Positions 1 to 8,277 of a stretch of DNA of 64,000 bases are shown one piece after another. How positions within the stretch are numbered: the stretch's first letter is position 1; each line of letters starts with the position of its first letter. The DNA is from UBA8514 sp034933685. Its GTDB lineage: Bacteria; Bacillota; Clostridia; Lachnospirales; Anaerotignaceae. The stretch covers positions 38,000 to 101,999 of the forward strand of contig JAYFNB010000020.1 in the NCBI GenBank assembly GCA_034933685.1, read 5' to 3'. Made by a program: the position numbers and the translations under genes. A model generated the notes under the pieces. That model was not told the DNA's origin, ran no database searches, and saw only the letters and a program-made list of their open reading frames with translations.

Positions 1-1203
1 TGTAAGTCCTGTCATAATAAGCATACCACCGTCGTGAGGCATAAGGGAAAGAAATGCACACGCAAAAATATCTATAAGGCTGGCAAGTCTCTTAGGTGCA
101 ATTTTGTATTTTCCACCAATTTCCTTAGCAATTGGTGCTGAAATAATTATAGCAATTGTGTTATTAACAAGTGCAGCTGAAAGAACACCTGAAAGTAATG
201 AAATAACGTACTCTGCGCCTTTTCTATCTTTAATTTTTGATGTTGCAGTTTTAACCATCCATTCAACGCCACCGTTAAATGTAACAAGACCTATTATACC
301 AGAAACAAGTATAGCTACAATAGAAATACTAAACATGTCTGACATACCTTCGCCAATAGCCTGAACCCATTGGAAAAATGTACATGTTCCACCTATAATG
401 CCTATTAACCCTGTCATAATAATACCAATAAAAAGTACACCTGCAACATTGAAGCCCATAAGTGCTGTAATAAGAACAACAATGTATGGAATTACAAGAA
501 TAATATTAAAAGCTCCAACTTCACCTATGCTAGCGGCACCGCCAAGAACACCAAACATAACGCAGGCAACAATTGCCGCAGGCGCCGCAATAAAGAAATT
601 CATTTTAAATTTATCCTTCATTTCTGAACCGCATCCTTTTGCGGCTGAAATAGTTGTGTCAGAAATCATGGAAAGGTTATCGCCAAAATACGCTCCACCA
701 ATAACAGCAGCGCAAGTAAGGGCAACATTAAGATTTGCTGTTTGGGCAACACCTACTGCAATAGGTGCCATAGCTGCAATTGTTCCCATTGATGTACCAA
801 TAGCAGTAGAAATAAAACAACACATAATAAATACACCAGGTATAAGAAGGAATCCAGGAATTAAGGTGAGTCCCATATTAATAACAGATTCCTTCCCACC
901 CATAACAGCTGCTGCACCTTGAAATCCACCTGCAAGAAGATAAATAAGAACTATCATCATAACGCCAGAGTTGCCTGCATTATCACAAAAAATATCGACT
1001 TTTCTTGTCATTGGAACTTTTTTGTTGAATAACATTGCTACTGCGATACCTGCAATAAGTGCAACGTGTCTTGGAAATTGTTTAAATGGTGCTTCTGCTC
1101 CCATAATTGTAAATACAAGACCACACCCAACATATAATCCCAAAAAAACTAAAAGCGGTAAAAATGCGGAAAAACCATACTTCTTAACATCGTTTTCGTT
1201 CAT
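1..1203 (-). CDS. NhaC-family Na+/H+ antiporter-type transporter (C-terminus cut by window edge)
   Basis: A polytopic membrane protein of which the first 401 residues are visible; the frame runs open to the left edge. The ATG at 1203 is chosen because GGGAGGA at 1211-1217 sits 7 nt upstream, whereas the ATG at 1209 abuts that ribosome-binding site. After a short charged N-terminus (MNENDVKKYGF) come about ten hydrophobic segments. NhaC-type signatures are present: GTSMGTIAAM, then GGAYFGDNLS followed by SDTT, and SLMPHDGG near the visible end. NhaC proteins are secondary carriers; classical members exchange Na+ and H+, while some relatives are linked to amino-acid uptake. The gene lies 55 bp downstream of a C-S lyase gene in the same orientation and probably shares its transcript, so I infer a sulfur amino-acid related substrate. 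Substrate is not shown by the sequence. Confidence 0.85.
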   Translation of the reverse strand, partial: MNENDVKKYGFSAFLPLLVFLGLYVGCGLVFTIMGAEAPFKQFPRHVALIAGIAVAMLFNKKVPMTRKVDIFCDNAGNSGVMMIVLIYLLAGGFQGAAAVMGGKESVINMGLTLIPGFLLIPGVFIMCCFISTAIGTSMGTIAAMAPIAVGVAQTANLNVALTCAAVIGGAYFGDNLSMISDTTISAAKGCGSEMKDKFKMNFFIAAPAAIVACVMFGVLGGAASIGEVGAFNIILVIPYIVVLITALMGFNVAGVLFIGIIMTGLIGIIGGTCTFFQWVQAIGEGMSDMFSISIVAILVSGIIGLVTFNGGVEWMVKTATSKIKDRKGAEYVISLLSGVLSAALVNNTIAIIISAPIAKEIGGKYKIAPKRLASLIDIFACAFLSLMPHDGGMLIMTGLT

Positions 1204-1258
1204 CTTCATATCCTCCCATACTAATAAATAATAAGACCTTAATATAAATATAAATTCA

Positions 1259-2431
1259 TTAAAGGTTGTCTACAGCAACTTTCAGCTGTTCCAACGCTTT
1301 TTTGATAACAGAACGTGGTGTGGCTGCATTAAGTCTTAAAAAGCCTGAACCACCATACCCAAAGTCATGACCCATTCCAAATGCCACGCCAGCTTTTTCT
1401 ACAGTAAATTTCAAAAGCTCCTCATCTGTCATTTTAAGCCCACTTGCATCTATCCAGCAAAGATAAGTTGCTTCTGGTGAATTTGGCTTTAACACTGGAA
1501 TATTTTTTTCACAATATTCTCTAATAAATTTCATGTTATCTGAAATGTAAGTCAAAAGCTGATTAAGCCATTCTTCACCCTGCTCACAAGCTGCCATTGT
1601 AGCTACAAGGCTGAAGCAGTTGTTTCTTGCAATATCCATTTTCTTAAGTTCTGAAATATAAATGTTCTTGGTTTCTTCGTTGTTAAAAATCATTGTGGCT
1701 GATTGAAGACCTGCAAGGTTAAAAGTTTTACTTGGTGCTATGCAAGTGATGGTAAGTTTTTCAATTTCCTTGGAAACTGACGCCATTACTGTGTGCTTAT
1801 GTCCGTCAAGGATAAGGTCGCTGTGGATTTCATCTGAAATAATCTCTATTCCATATTTAACGCATATGTCTCCCACCCTTTTAAGCTCCTCCTTTGTCCA
1901 CACTCTGCCCACTGGGTTATGTGGATTGCAAAGAATGAAATATCTTGCACCTTTTTTTGCTTTTTCCTCAAAATCTTCATAATCCATTGTGTAACAGCCG
2001 TTTTCACTTTTAAGTGGATTTACAAGCAGCTGTCTGCCTGTGTTTTCAACAACATCTGCAAATGGATGATAAACTGGCTGTTGAATAATAATTTTGTCAT
2101 CTTCCTTTGTAAACAGATTGATTAGAAGCCTCATTCCTGGTACAACCCCTGGTGTAAAAGCCATTTTAGCAATATCTGGTGTATAGCCATTTCGTTTTTC
2201 CTGCCAATTTGAAATTGCTTTAAAATATTCCTCTGGGCGATATGTATAACCAAAAATCCCTTGGTCTGCCCTTTTATGTATTGCATCAATAATTGGCTGA
2301 GCAGTTTTAAAATCCATGTCTGCTATCCACAAAGGAATAACACTGTTTGTACCGTAATGTAAATCTGCCTCTTGGAATTTCGCTGCATAATTTTCACTGC
2401 GGTCTATTACTTCATCAAAATTGTAGTGCAT
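1259..2431 (-). CDS. patB: PatB/MalY-type PLP-dependent C-S lyase (cystathionine beta-lyase family)
   Basis: 390 residues, the usual size for the MalY/PatB branch of fold-type I aminotransferases. Seen: WIADMDF near residue 37, NPHNPVGR about residue 170, SDEIHSDL about residue 198 and the PLP-lysine motif APSKTFNLAGLQ about residue 234; the C-terminus ends with the typical FLRLNAATPRS. Family members cleave C-S bonds of cystathionine, cysteine or S-conjugates, giving pyruvate, ammonia and a thiol. AGGAGGT precedes the ATG by 7-8 nt. It is followed by the NhaC-type transporter gene and preceded by a sigma-54 promoter and a sigma-54 activator gene, so it is probably induced by that activator. 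An aminotransferase role cannot be excluded, but the whole-protein pattern favours the lyase group. Confidence 0.9.
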   Translation of the reverse strand: MHYNFDEVIDRSENYAAKFQEADLHYGTNSVIPLWIADMDFKTAQPIIDAIHKRADQGIFGYTYRPEEYFKAISNWQEKRNGYTPDIAKMAFTPGVVPGMRLLINLFTKEDDKIIIQQPVYHPFADVVENTGRQLLVNPLKSENGCYTMDYEDFEEKAKKGARYFILCNPHNPVGRVWTKEELKRVGDICVKYGIEIISDEIHSDLILDGHKHTVMASVSKEIEKLTITCIAPSKTFNLAGLQSATMIFNNEETKNIYISELKKMDIARNNCFSLVATMAACEQGEEWLNQLLTYISDNMKFIREYCEKNIPVLKPNSPEATYLCWIDASGLKMTDEELLKFTVEKAGVAFGMGHDFGYGGSGFLRLNAATPRSVIKKALEQLKVAVDNL

Positions 2432-2501
2432 AAAACTTTACCTCCTAAGTATAATTACTAATCTGATAGTTTTAACGCATTTTCATTCATTGTTATTAAA
2501 A

Positions 2502-2516
2502 GCAAATTACGTGCCA
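2502..2516 (-). promoter_or_regulatory. Sigma-54 (-24/-12) promoter for the C-S lyase/NhaC operon
   Basis: Minus strand reads TTGGCACGTAATTTGCTTTT: GG of TGGCAC (2511-2516) and GC of TTGC (2502-2505) have the exact sigma-54 spacing, and every consensus position matches. Transcription should start near 2490, about 60 nt before the lyase ATG. The upstream neighbour encodes a sigma-54 activator. An 8-bp palindrome TTGTACAA at 2580-2587, about 65 bp upstream, is a possible activator site (inference). Confidence 0.9.
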
Positions 2517-2608
2517 AAATAATATATTTGAAATCGTTATATTTTAAAATAATCTTACTAATTTTTTTCAAAAAAACACTTGTACAAAACGTTAACTTTT
2601 TTCATTAT

Positions 2609-2640
2609 AAAAAACAATGGGGTGCATTAAGCACCCCATT
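2609..2640 (-). terminator. Rho-independent terminator after the sigma-54 regulator gene
   Basis: A perfect 10-bp stem (AATGGGGTGC at 2616-2625 with GCACCCCATT at 2631-2640, 5-nt loop) is followed on the minus strand by GTTTTTTAT. It separates the regulator gene from the lyase operon. Confidence 0.85.
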
Positions 2641-2682
2641 GAAATCCCATTGCCCCGTTTATAATACTTTAAACACTCATGC

Positions 2683-4743
2683 TTACATGGTCTCATCCAA
2701 AGTTCTCTCTCCTGCATGCGTAAGCCTGTTTCCACCTCTGCCTACAGACATAACAATGTACCCTTCTTCCATAAGCAAATTTAAAATATTTCTTATTTCC
2801 ATTTCAGAAATTTGATTTCCGTCAGTATTTAATTGATTATAAATACTTCTACGACCATTTTTGCCTGGGTTGTTTTTTATTATTGCTAAAATAGACACCG
2901 CATTATCATAAGCTTTACCACAAAGTTTTTTTAATTTCTCTATACTTTCAGCTTTAACTTCATTGCAAATATTTTCTTTCTTTATTCTGTTTTCCAACAT
3001 AGTTTCAGGCAAATCAGAAGGAAGAATTTCTTTTTTATCAAGAAATTTTAAGTATTCCAGAATATTTTTAAGTTCTCGAACATTACCATCCCAATAATAA
3101 TCTCTAAAAATATCTTCTGTTTCAGGTAAAAGCTTATAGTCAGCACAAATTTCAGAGCAAAGATGCTCCGCCAACAAAAATATGTCCTCCCCTCTGTCAC
3201 GAAGAGGCGGTATTTCAATGGGCAAGGTATTTATTCTGTAGTAAAGGTCTTTTCTAAACTTTCCTTCCTTAACCATATCAAGAATATTTTCGTTTGTTGC
3301 AGCAATTATGCGCACATCTATAGGAATAATTCTGTTTTCGCCAACACGCATTATTTCTTTTTCCTGCAAAACCCTAAGTAGCTTAACTTGAAGATTTTGG
3401 CTCATTCCCTCAATTTCATCAAGGAACAATGTGCCCTTATGGGCATATTCAAAAAGTCCCTGTTTACCACTCTTTTTAGCGCCAGTAAACGCACCCTCTC
3501 CATAACCAAAAAGCTCACTTTCCAGCAATGTATCTGGTAAAGCGGCACAATTAATGGCAATAAAAGGCATATCCCTTCTACTTGATGCATGATGAATTGA
3601 ATGAGCAAATAGTTCTTTTCCTGTTCCACTTTCTCCTGTAACAAGTATGGAGGCATCTGTAAGTGCCATTTTTTTTGCAATGTCCTTTGCCCTAACCATT
3701 TGCGGACAATTGGCAACAATATCATCGAAAGTATATTTACTGTTATATCCTCTATCGTGCAACTGCATCCTTAAATTTTGGTGCCTTTTTTCTTCGTCAT
3801 TAAACCTTTGCAGCAAAAGGAAATATCCGTTAAATGATTTTTCCCATATTATTGGAGCAACAGTTACGCTTATTGGAGTCCCATTTATATGTATCAGTTT
3901 TGAGACCTTGTCCTCTTCTTGGCTAAGATTCGTTACAAGCCCCTTAAACTGAGAATTTATTTCCCATACAAAGCTACCAATAAGACTTTTTCTGCTTTTT
4001 AAAATAAGATTTTCTGCAGCTTTATTGCAAATTGAAATCCTTCTGTCACAATCGGTACCTAAAATTCCAATATTCATAGACTCAATAAGAATTTCAAGGC
4101 GATTTTCTATATTTACATTTTCATCGGTAAGTGCATAAATTCCGTAGTTTTTCTCTGATAGCTGCTCAACGTAATTTTTATACTGCTGTGTCTTTAAAAA
4201 CCAGTTAAAGCCAAGTTTAAATGTCATCTCAATTATAACCGATTCAGAAAAAACTCTATAACCAAGGTCAATCACTTTTTTTATATTCCGTGGCACGTAT
4301 CTAAGTTCCCCGGGTGTTATAGCCACTTCAACATCCGCTGGAGGTTCATTTTCAGGCCCCATAGGGTAAAATTTAATATGGGTTATGTCGTTACGGTTTA
4401 AGTCTGCAATGGTTTCTATTGCCATATTGTAGCTAAGGTTTACAACTAAAGCCTTTGTGCCCTTTGGCAGTTTTTTTATTTCATCAAGGCAATTTTTTCT
4501 AAATGTAAGCCTTGAAACAACGATTTTTTCTCTGTCTGGAACAAGTGAAACAACATACTCAAATATATCTGAAGACGTAGTTCCAACATAGTATAAATCG
4601 GCCTCTTCTAGATAACTTACCATACCAAGTTCAAGGCTATGGATAGTAATGTCAACACGATTTCCAAAAAAATCTTCAAAAACACTTTTATAAAACGAAC
4701 CTACCTCGTATGAAAATGTAATGATAATAATTTTCTTTTTCAT
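2683..4743 (-). CDS. Sigma-54-dependent enhancer-binding transcriptional activator (N-terminal sensor, PAS, AAA+, winged helix)
   Basis: 686 residues from the ATG at 4743, which has GAGAGG 7 nt upstream; the ATG at 4758 has no such site. Order of domains: an N-terminal region (about 1-190) with Rossmann-like beta/alpha repeats resembling PrpR-N type sensors, a PAS domain (about 205-320), then the AAA+ domain (about 345-575) with Walker A GESGTGKE, the sigma-54 contact loop GAFTGA, Walker B LFLDEIE and the arginine-finger region. The C-terminus is not the usual Fis helix-turn-helix; it looks like a winged helix (GRRSIYNQL, then LMEEGYIVMSVGRGGNR). Such proteins bind upstream sites and use ATP to open sigma-54 promoters. 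The nearest target is the consensus -24/-12 site before the C-S lyase. Effector unknown; clostridial regulators of amino-acid degradation have this layout. Confidence 0.9.
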   Translation of the reverse strand: MKKKIIIITFSYEVGSFYKSVFEDFFGNRVDITIHSLELGMVSYLEEADLYYVGTTSSDIFEYVVSLVPDREKIVVSRLTFRKNCLDEIKKLPKGTKALVVNLSYNMAIETIADLNRNDITHIKFYPMGPENEPPADVEVAITPGELRYVPRNIKKVIDLGYRVFSESVIIEMTFKLGFNWFLKTQQYKNYVEQLSEKNYGIYALTDENVNIENRLEILIESMNIGILGTDCDRRISICNKAAENLILKSRKSLIGSFVWEINSQFKGLVTNLSQEEDKVSKLIHINGTPISVTVAPIIWEKSFNGYFLLLQRFNDEEKRHQNLRMQLHDRGYNSKYTFDDIVANCPQMVRAKDIAKKMALTDASILVTGESGTGKELFAHSIHHASSRRDMPFIAINCAALPDTLLESELFGYGEGAFTGAKKSGKQGLFEYAHKGTLFLDEIEGMSQNLQVKLLRVLQEKEIMRVGENRIIPIDVRIIAATNENILDMVKEGKFRKDLYYRINTLPIEIPPLRDRGEDIFLLAEHLCSEICADYKLLPETEDIFRDYYWDGNVRELKNILEYLKFLDKKEILPSDLPETMLENRIKKENICNEVKAESIEKLKKLCGKAYDNAVSILAIIKNNPGKNGRRSIYNQLNTDGNQISEMEIRNILNLLMEEGYIVMSVGRGGNRLTHAGERTLDETM

Positions 4744-4834
4744 CTCATAACCTCTCATTTTCTTGTTTCGCTAAATTCATGATATTATCTGCGCATATAA
4801 AAGTCAATGAGAAACTATTGTATGTATAACTATA

Positions 4835-4869
4835 AAAAAAAGTATTGCCATAATAAGCAATACTTTTTT
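4835..4869 (-). terminator. Terminator after methionine gamma-lyase gene
   Basis: Stem AAAAAAGTATTGC (4835-4847) pairs with GCAATACTTTTTT (4857-4869). On the minus strand the second arm runs into a T tract, 16 nt past the lyase stop codon. Because the stem ends are A/T tracts it may work in both directions. Confidence 0.8.
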
Positions 4870-4884
4870 ATATATTCACTTCGC

Positions 4885-6081
4885 TTATTTCATTGCCTCA
4901 ATTCCTGTCCTAAGGTCAGCAATAATATCATTAACATTTTCAAGGCCTACAGAAATCCTAATAAGCCCCTCTGGAATTCCAGATTCGGCAAGCTCTTCAC
5001 TTGAGTACGCACTGTGTGTCATTGATGCCGGGTGCTCGATAAGGGTTTCAGCATCACCAAGGCTAACTGCAATTGTGCAAAGTTTAAGGCTATTAACAAA
5101 TTTAATACCCGCTTCTTTTCCACCCTTAACCTCAAATGCAATCATGCCCCCAAAATCCTTCATCTGTTTCTTAGCAACTTCGTGGTTTTTATGATTTTCA
5201 AGGCCTGGATAGTATACCTTTTGAATTTTATCACAATTGTCAAGGAAATCAGCAACCTTCCTTGCGCTTTCGCAATGTCTTTGCATACGAATTTCGAAGG
5301 TTTTAAGACCTCTCATAATAAGAAAGGCTTCCTGAGGGCCAAGAACAGCACCGGTCATATCCTTAATTCCAAACATTTTAACTTCTTTTATGAAATCCGC
5401 CTTACCTACAACAAATCCAGCAACTACATCTCCATGACCATTAAGATATTTAGTTGCACTGTGAACAACTGCATCACATCCAAACTCAATTGGTTTCTGA
5501 AGATATGGTGTTGCAAAAGTGTTGTCGCAAACCACTTTTATATCTTTGTTATAGCTATGGGCAGCATCACAAACTGCCTTTATATCTGCAATTTTCAATG
5601 TAGGATTAGCTGGCGTTTCAAGGTAAACAGCCGCTGTATTTGGTTTTAGAGCTGCCTTAACAGCTTCAATATCTCCTGTATCAACAAAAGTTACCTCTAC
5701 CCCATAACGTGTAAGGCCATGGTTTAAAAGAGCAAAGGTACAGCCATACAACGTTCCATCTGCAATAAGGTGTTTGCCTGCGCCAAGAATCGTCCATAAA
5801 GCTGAGGCAATTGCACCCATGCCAGAGCCTGTTGCTGCTGCTTCCTCTGCACCCTCAAGCTGTGCAATCTTCTCTTCAACTGCAACAATGGATGGATTTC
5901 CAAGACGTGTATAAATATATCCACTTTCCTCTCCAGCAAAACATCTTCCTCCTTGTTCACAACTATCAAAGAAAAATGTTGAAGTTTGATAAATTGGCAT
6001 TGAAAGTGCGTTATACCCCTTATCCCTTGTAGTTCCGCCGTGAATTACATTGGTTCCAAACCCTAAATAATTATTATGCAT
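4885..6081 (-). CDS. megL: Methionine gamma-lyase (Cys/Met metabolism PLP enzyme)
   Basis: 398 residues from the ATG at 6081, with AGGGGG ten nt upstream; 398 aa is the classic length of this enzyme. It belongs to the cystathionine gamma-synthase/gamma-lyase family: N-terminal FGTNVIHGG, YTRLGNP, the active-site TLYGCTF (Tyr112, Cys114), and the PLP lysine in HSATKYLNGHGD at Lys211. The Cys two residues after the Tyr is the feature that distinguishes methionine gamma-lyases from other family members. The reaction splits L-methionine into methanethiol, 2-oxobutyrate and ammonia in the cytosol. A LysR regulator gene lies 105 bp upstream on the same strand and probably controls it. A cystathionine gamma-lyase activity is the alternative. 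Confidence 0.88.
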   Translation of the reverse strand: MHNNYLGFGTNVIHGGTTRDKGYNALSMPIYQTSTFFFDSCEQGGRCFAGEESGYIYTRLGNPSIVAVEEKIAQLEGAEEAAATGSGMGAIASALWTILGAGKHLIADGTLYGCTFALLNHGLTRYGVEVTFVDTGDIEAVKAALKPNTAAVYLETPANPTLKIADIKAVCDAAHSYNKDIKVVCDNTFATPYLQKPIEFGCDAVVHSATKYLNGHGDVVAGFVVGKADFIKEVKMFGIKDMTGAVLGPQEAFLIMRGLKTFEIRMQRHCESARKVADFLDNCDKIQKVYYPGLENHKNHEVAKKQMKDFGGMIAFEVKGGKEAGIKFVNSLKLCTIAVSLGDAETLIEHPASMTHSAYSSEELAESGIPEGLIRISVGLENVNDIIADLRTGIEAMK

Positions 6082-6186
6082 AATGCTTAGTCCCCCTTTA
6101 ACATTCCTTATTATTCGTGTTAAGATCAATATATCACAATAAAGGGGTATATCGTTAATAGTTAATTTTTATCCTCTGATATAAGT

Positions 6187-7101
6187 TTAACCTATATTAA
6201 AATTGCAAACTTTTTCTCTTAGTTTTTTAATATATTTTTCAATAATCGCGCTTGGTACAGCATTTTGTGGCAATATATATCCCACTGTTATTTCCTTTTT
6301 CACCTCAAGGGGAACCGACACAATCTCTTGCACATTAAGACTGCCATTTATTATGCCTGTCGATATTGTGTATCCGTTTACACCCACCATCAATGTAAAA
6401 ATTGTTGCCCTGTCATTTACAATAATTCTTTTTTTAGGATTTTCAACATTTATCAGCTCTTCTGAAAGATAGAAGGAGTCCTTCTGCCCCTGTTCAAAAC
6501 AAAGGCAAGGATAATCCTCAAGCTCTTCTAGTTTAACACTTTTTTTATTAGCAAGAGGATTTTTTGCCCACACAAAAATATGAGGCTTGGCAGAAAAAAA
6601 AGGATAAAAAACTAATCGTTCCTCTTTTAAAATTCGGTTTATTATAGGTTTATTATAATCGTTTATATACAAAAGCCCTATTTCACTGCTAAATGAGCTT
6701 ACATCTTCAATTATTTCCATAGTTCTGCTTTCGCGAATAGAGAAATCATATTTATCACCTTGTTCTTCCTTAACGATATCAATAAAAGCATCAATAGCAA
6801 AATCATAGTGCTGGGTAGATATGGAAACCCTTTGCTTTTCTGCTCTATTTTGTAAAAACTTTTGTTCCAGTAGGTCTGACTGAGCAATTACCTGCCTTGC
6901 ATAGCGCAAAAACTCTTTTCCATCTGCTGTAATCACAACACCCCTATTGGTGCGGTTAAAAAGCCCAAAACCTATTTCCTTTTCCAGCTCTTTAATAGAG
7001 CCAGAAAGGCTGGGCTGTGTTACAAACATCATTTTTGCAGCTTCGCTAAAAGAACCTTTATCAGAAATCTCTATAACATATTTCAACTGTTGTAAAGTCA
7101 T
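6187..7101 (-). CDS. LysR-family transcriptional regulator
   Basis: 304 residues. The N-terminal winged helix-turn-helix (residues 1-60) reads MTLQQLKYVIEI, GSFSEAAKMMFVTQPSLS, GFGLFNRTNRGV, all standard LysR landmarks; the rest is a two-lobe periplasmic-binding-like effector domain. GAGGT precedes the ATG by four nt. It begins 13 bp after the DUF2179 gene, so both are probably co-transcribed, and ends 105 bp before the methionine gamma-lyase gene. Position suggests that it regulates that lyase, as several LysR proteins control cysteine and methionine genes in Firmicutes (inference; effector unknown). The lyase promoter region 6082-6186 is AT-rich with TTAATAGTTAA-like symmetry that could hold its site. 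Confidence 0.9.
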   Translation of the reverse strand: MTLQQLKYVIEISDKGSFSEAAKMMFVTQPSLSGSIKELEKEIGFGLFNRTNRGVVITADGKEFLRYARQVIAQSDLLEQKFLQNRAEKQRVSISTQHYDFAIDAFIDIVKEEQGDKYDFSIRESRTMEIIEDVSSFSSEIGLLYINDYNKPIINRILKEERLVFYPFFSAKPHIFVWAKNPLANKKSVKLEELEDYPCLCFEQGQKDSFYLSEELINVENPKKRIIVNDRATIFTLMVGVNGYTISTGIINGSLNVQEIVSVPLEVKKEITVGYILPQNAVPSAIIEKYIKKLREKVCNFNIG

Positions 7102-7114
7102 AAACTACCTCTTT

Positions 7115-7648
7115 TTATTTTCTTATAAATCCACCGTGAATTATTTTAGAATCGTTTACAACAATAACGGCATTTTTTAAATCGGCCTTAATAATCTCTA
7201 CTGCTTGAGGAATACGTTTACGCTTTATGTGAAGGAACATAATATCTCGTTCTCCATCTTTCCCCTTACCTTTAAGTGTAGTAACAGCAAAATTATTTGC
7301 TCTAAGTTTTTCCTCTAGTTCTATGCTTTCACTGCAATCCGGAACAATCACTTGTATAGAACACAATCCAAAAGCCAATTTATCTTCCATCCATGAGCCT
7401 ACATAATTGCCAACCGCAAAAGCAAGTGCAAAAATAATTATTCTAACGAAATCATTTTGAAACCCACTTAATACCGTACCAGTTACAGATAACCAAATTA
7501 GCATTTCAAAAACAGCAATAATAGAGCCTTTCACACGTTCGCCACGATTTATTGATACAAGCCTTATTGTAGTAACTGATACTTCTAAAATTTTACCAAA
7601 AAATATAAATATATAAATCAAAATATTACTTTCCTGTAAAAAGTCCAT
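7115..7648 (-). CDS. UPF0316/DUF2179 membrane protein
   Basis: 177 residues. Three hydrophobic segments (about 10-30, 45-65, 68-88) are followed by a soluble C-terminal domain with GLCSIQVIVPD, RANNFAVTTLKGKGKDG and IKRKRIPQAVEII, the pattern of the DUF5698 plus DUF2179 family. The DUF2179 part is thought to be a small ligand-sensing or oligomerisation fold; function is unknown. GGAGG lies 8 nt before the ATG. An extended -10 (TGGTATAAT on the minus strand, 7701-7708) about 55 nt upstream is a plausible promoter. Its co-transcription with the LysR gene is likely from the 13-bp gap. Confidence 0.85.
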   Translation of the reverse strand: MDFLQESNILIYIFIFFGKILEVSVTTIRLVSINRGERVKGSIIAVFEMLIWLSVTGTVLSGFQNDFVRIIIFALAFAVGNYVGSWMEDKLAFGLCSIQVIVPDCSESIELEEKLRANNFAVTTLKGKGKDGERDIMFLHIKRKRIPQAVEIIKADLKNAVIVVNDSKIIHGGFIRK

Positions 7649-7728
7649 AATGAATTCCTCCTCTTCTACTCATGCAACCTAGCCTCTGTCTTTTCTGCTT
7701 ATTATACCATAAATTAACATAATAAATG

Positions 7729-7759
7729 CAAAAAATAAACCCCTTTATTGGGGTTTATT
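7729..7759 (-). terminator. Orphan minus-strand terminator-like hairpin
   Basis: AATAAACCCC (7734-7743) pairs with GGGGTTTATT (7750-7759); on the minus strand the arm continues into TTTTTTGC. No minus-strand gene ends here; the next gene to the right on that strand stops at 8276. It may insulate the DUF2179 promoter or end an unannotated small RNA. Confidence 0.6.
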
Positions 7760-7871
7760 AAAATTATTACTTTGTTAACATCATCTAAAGAATAGTAACA
7801 TTACAAAATGTAGCTCTAAACTGCATTTTCTTTGCAATGTGACTCTTAGATTATGGCAAAAATTAAAATGC

Positions 7872-7900
7872 TTGACATAATAATAAAAATGCGTTAGACT
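7872..7900 (+). promoter_or_regulatory. Sigma-A promoter of the cold-shock gene
   Basis: Perfect -35 TTGACA (7872-7877), 17-bp spacer, -10 TAGACT (7895-7900). Start near 7907 would give a leader of about 126 nt, the long 5' leader typical of cspA-type genes, where RNA folding controls translation with temperature. Confidence 0.8.
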
Positions 7901-8032
7901 AAAAAGATATTTTAGACGTTGGTTTTGATTCACATATTTTTGTAAGTCATTATACTACTATTATGATTTTCAAAAGTATGTGATTTTTTATTTTAACCCT
8001 AAAATATAATATTTTATTAGGAGGTATCTTTC

Positions 8033-8236
8033 ATGAATAAAGGTACAGTTAAATGGTTTAATGCAGAAAAAGGTTTTGGCTTTATTACAAACAGTGCAAC
8101 TAACGAGGATTTATTCGTTCATTTCTCAGGCATTGCTTCTGATGGCTATAAAACACTTGACGAAGGTCAAAATGTTACTTTTGACATCACTCAGGGTGCT
8201 AAAGGTTTACAGGCTACAAATGTTCGTTTAGCTTAA
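8033..8236 (+). CDS. cspA: Cold-shock protein, CspA family
   Basis: 67 residues, one complete cold-shock domain. RNA-binding motifs RNP1 (KGFGFI, residues 13-18) and RNP2 (LFVHFS, about 28-33) are intact, and the protein starts with the usual MNKGTVKWFNAEKGF. AGGAGG lies 8 nt before the ATG. It binds single-stranded RNA and DNA and acts as an RNA chaperone. The gene stands alone, with its own promoter, long leader and terminator. Confidence 0.97.
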   Translation: MNKGTVKWFNAEKGFGFITNSATNEDLFVHFSGIASDGYKTLDEGQNVTFDITQGAKGLQATNVRLA

Positions 8237-8249
8237 GCTTTAAACACTA

Positions 8250-8277
8250 AAGACTGTTTTTTAACAGTCTTTTTTTT
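8250..8277 (+). terminator. Terminator of cspA (probably bidirectional)
   Basis: AAGACTGTT (8250-8258) pairs with AACAGTCTT (8263-8271), then a run of T. The A-rich left side means that the same stem can end the convergent cupin gene, whose stop codon is at 8276. Confidence 0.88.

Larger units (their letters stand above)
7649..8032. other. 384-bp divergent intergenic region between DUF2179 gene and cspA
   Basis: Holds, left to right: the DUF2179 ribosome-binding site, an extended -10 element (7701-7708, minus), a strong hairpin that looks like a minus-strand terminator (7729-7759), about 110 bp with no recognisable element, the cspA promoter (7872-7900, plus) and the cspA 5' leader. No open frame of note. 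Confidence 0.7.

Noticed and set aside
104..1231. Three plus-strand open frames opposite the transporter gene
   Set aside because: They are shadows of the minus-strand NhaC gene, which has a ribosome-binding site, family motifs and membrane segments; the plus-strand products are repetitive Ile/Pro/Thr-rich.
5032..5649. 205-codon plus-strand frame opposite methionine gamma-lyase
   Set aside because: Antisense shadow; no ribosome-binding site or recognisable domain, while the minus-strand frame encodes a full-length enzyme.
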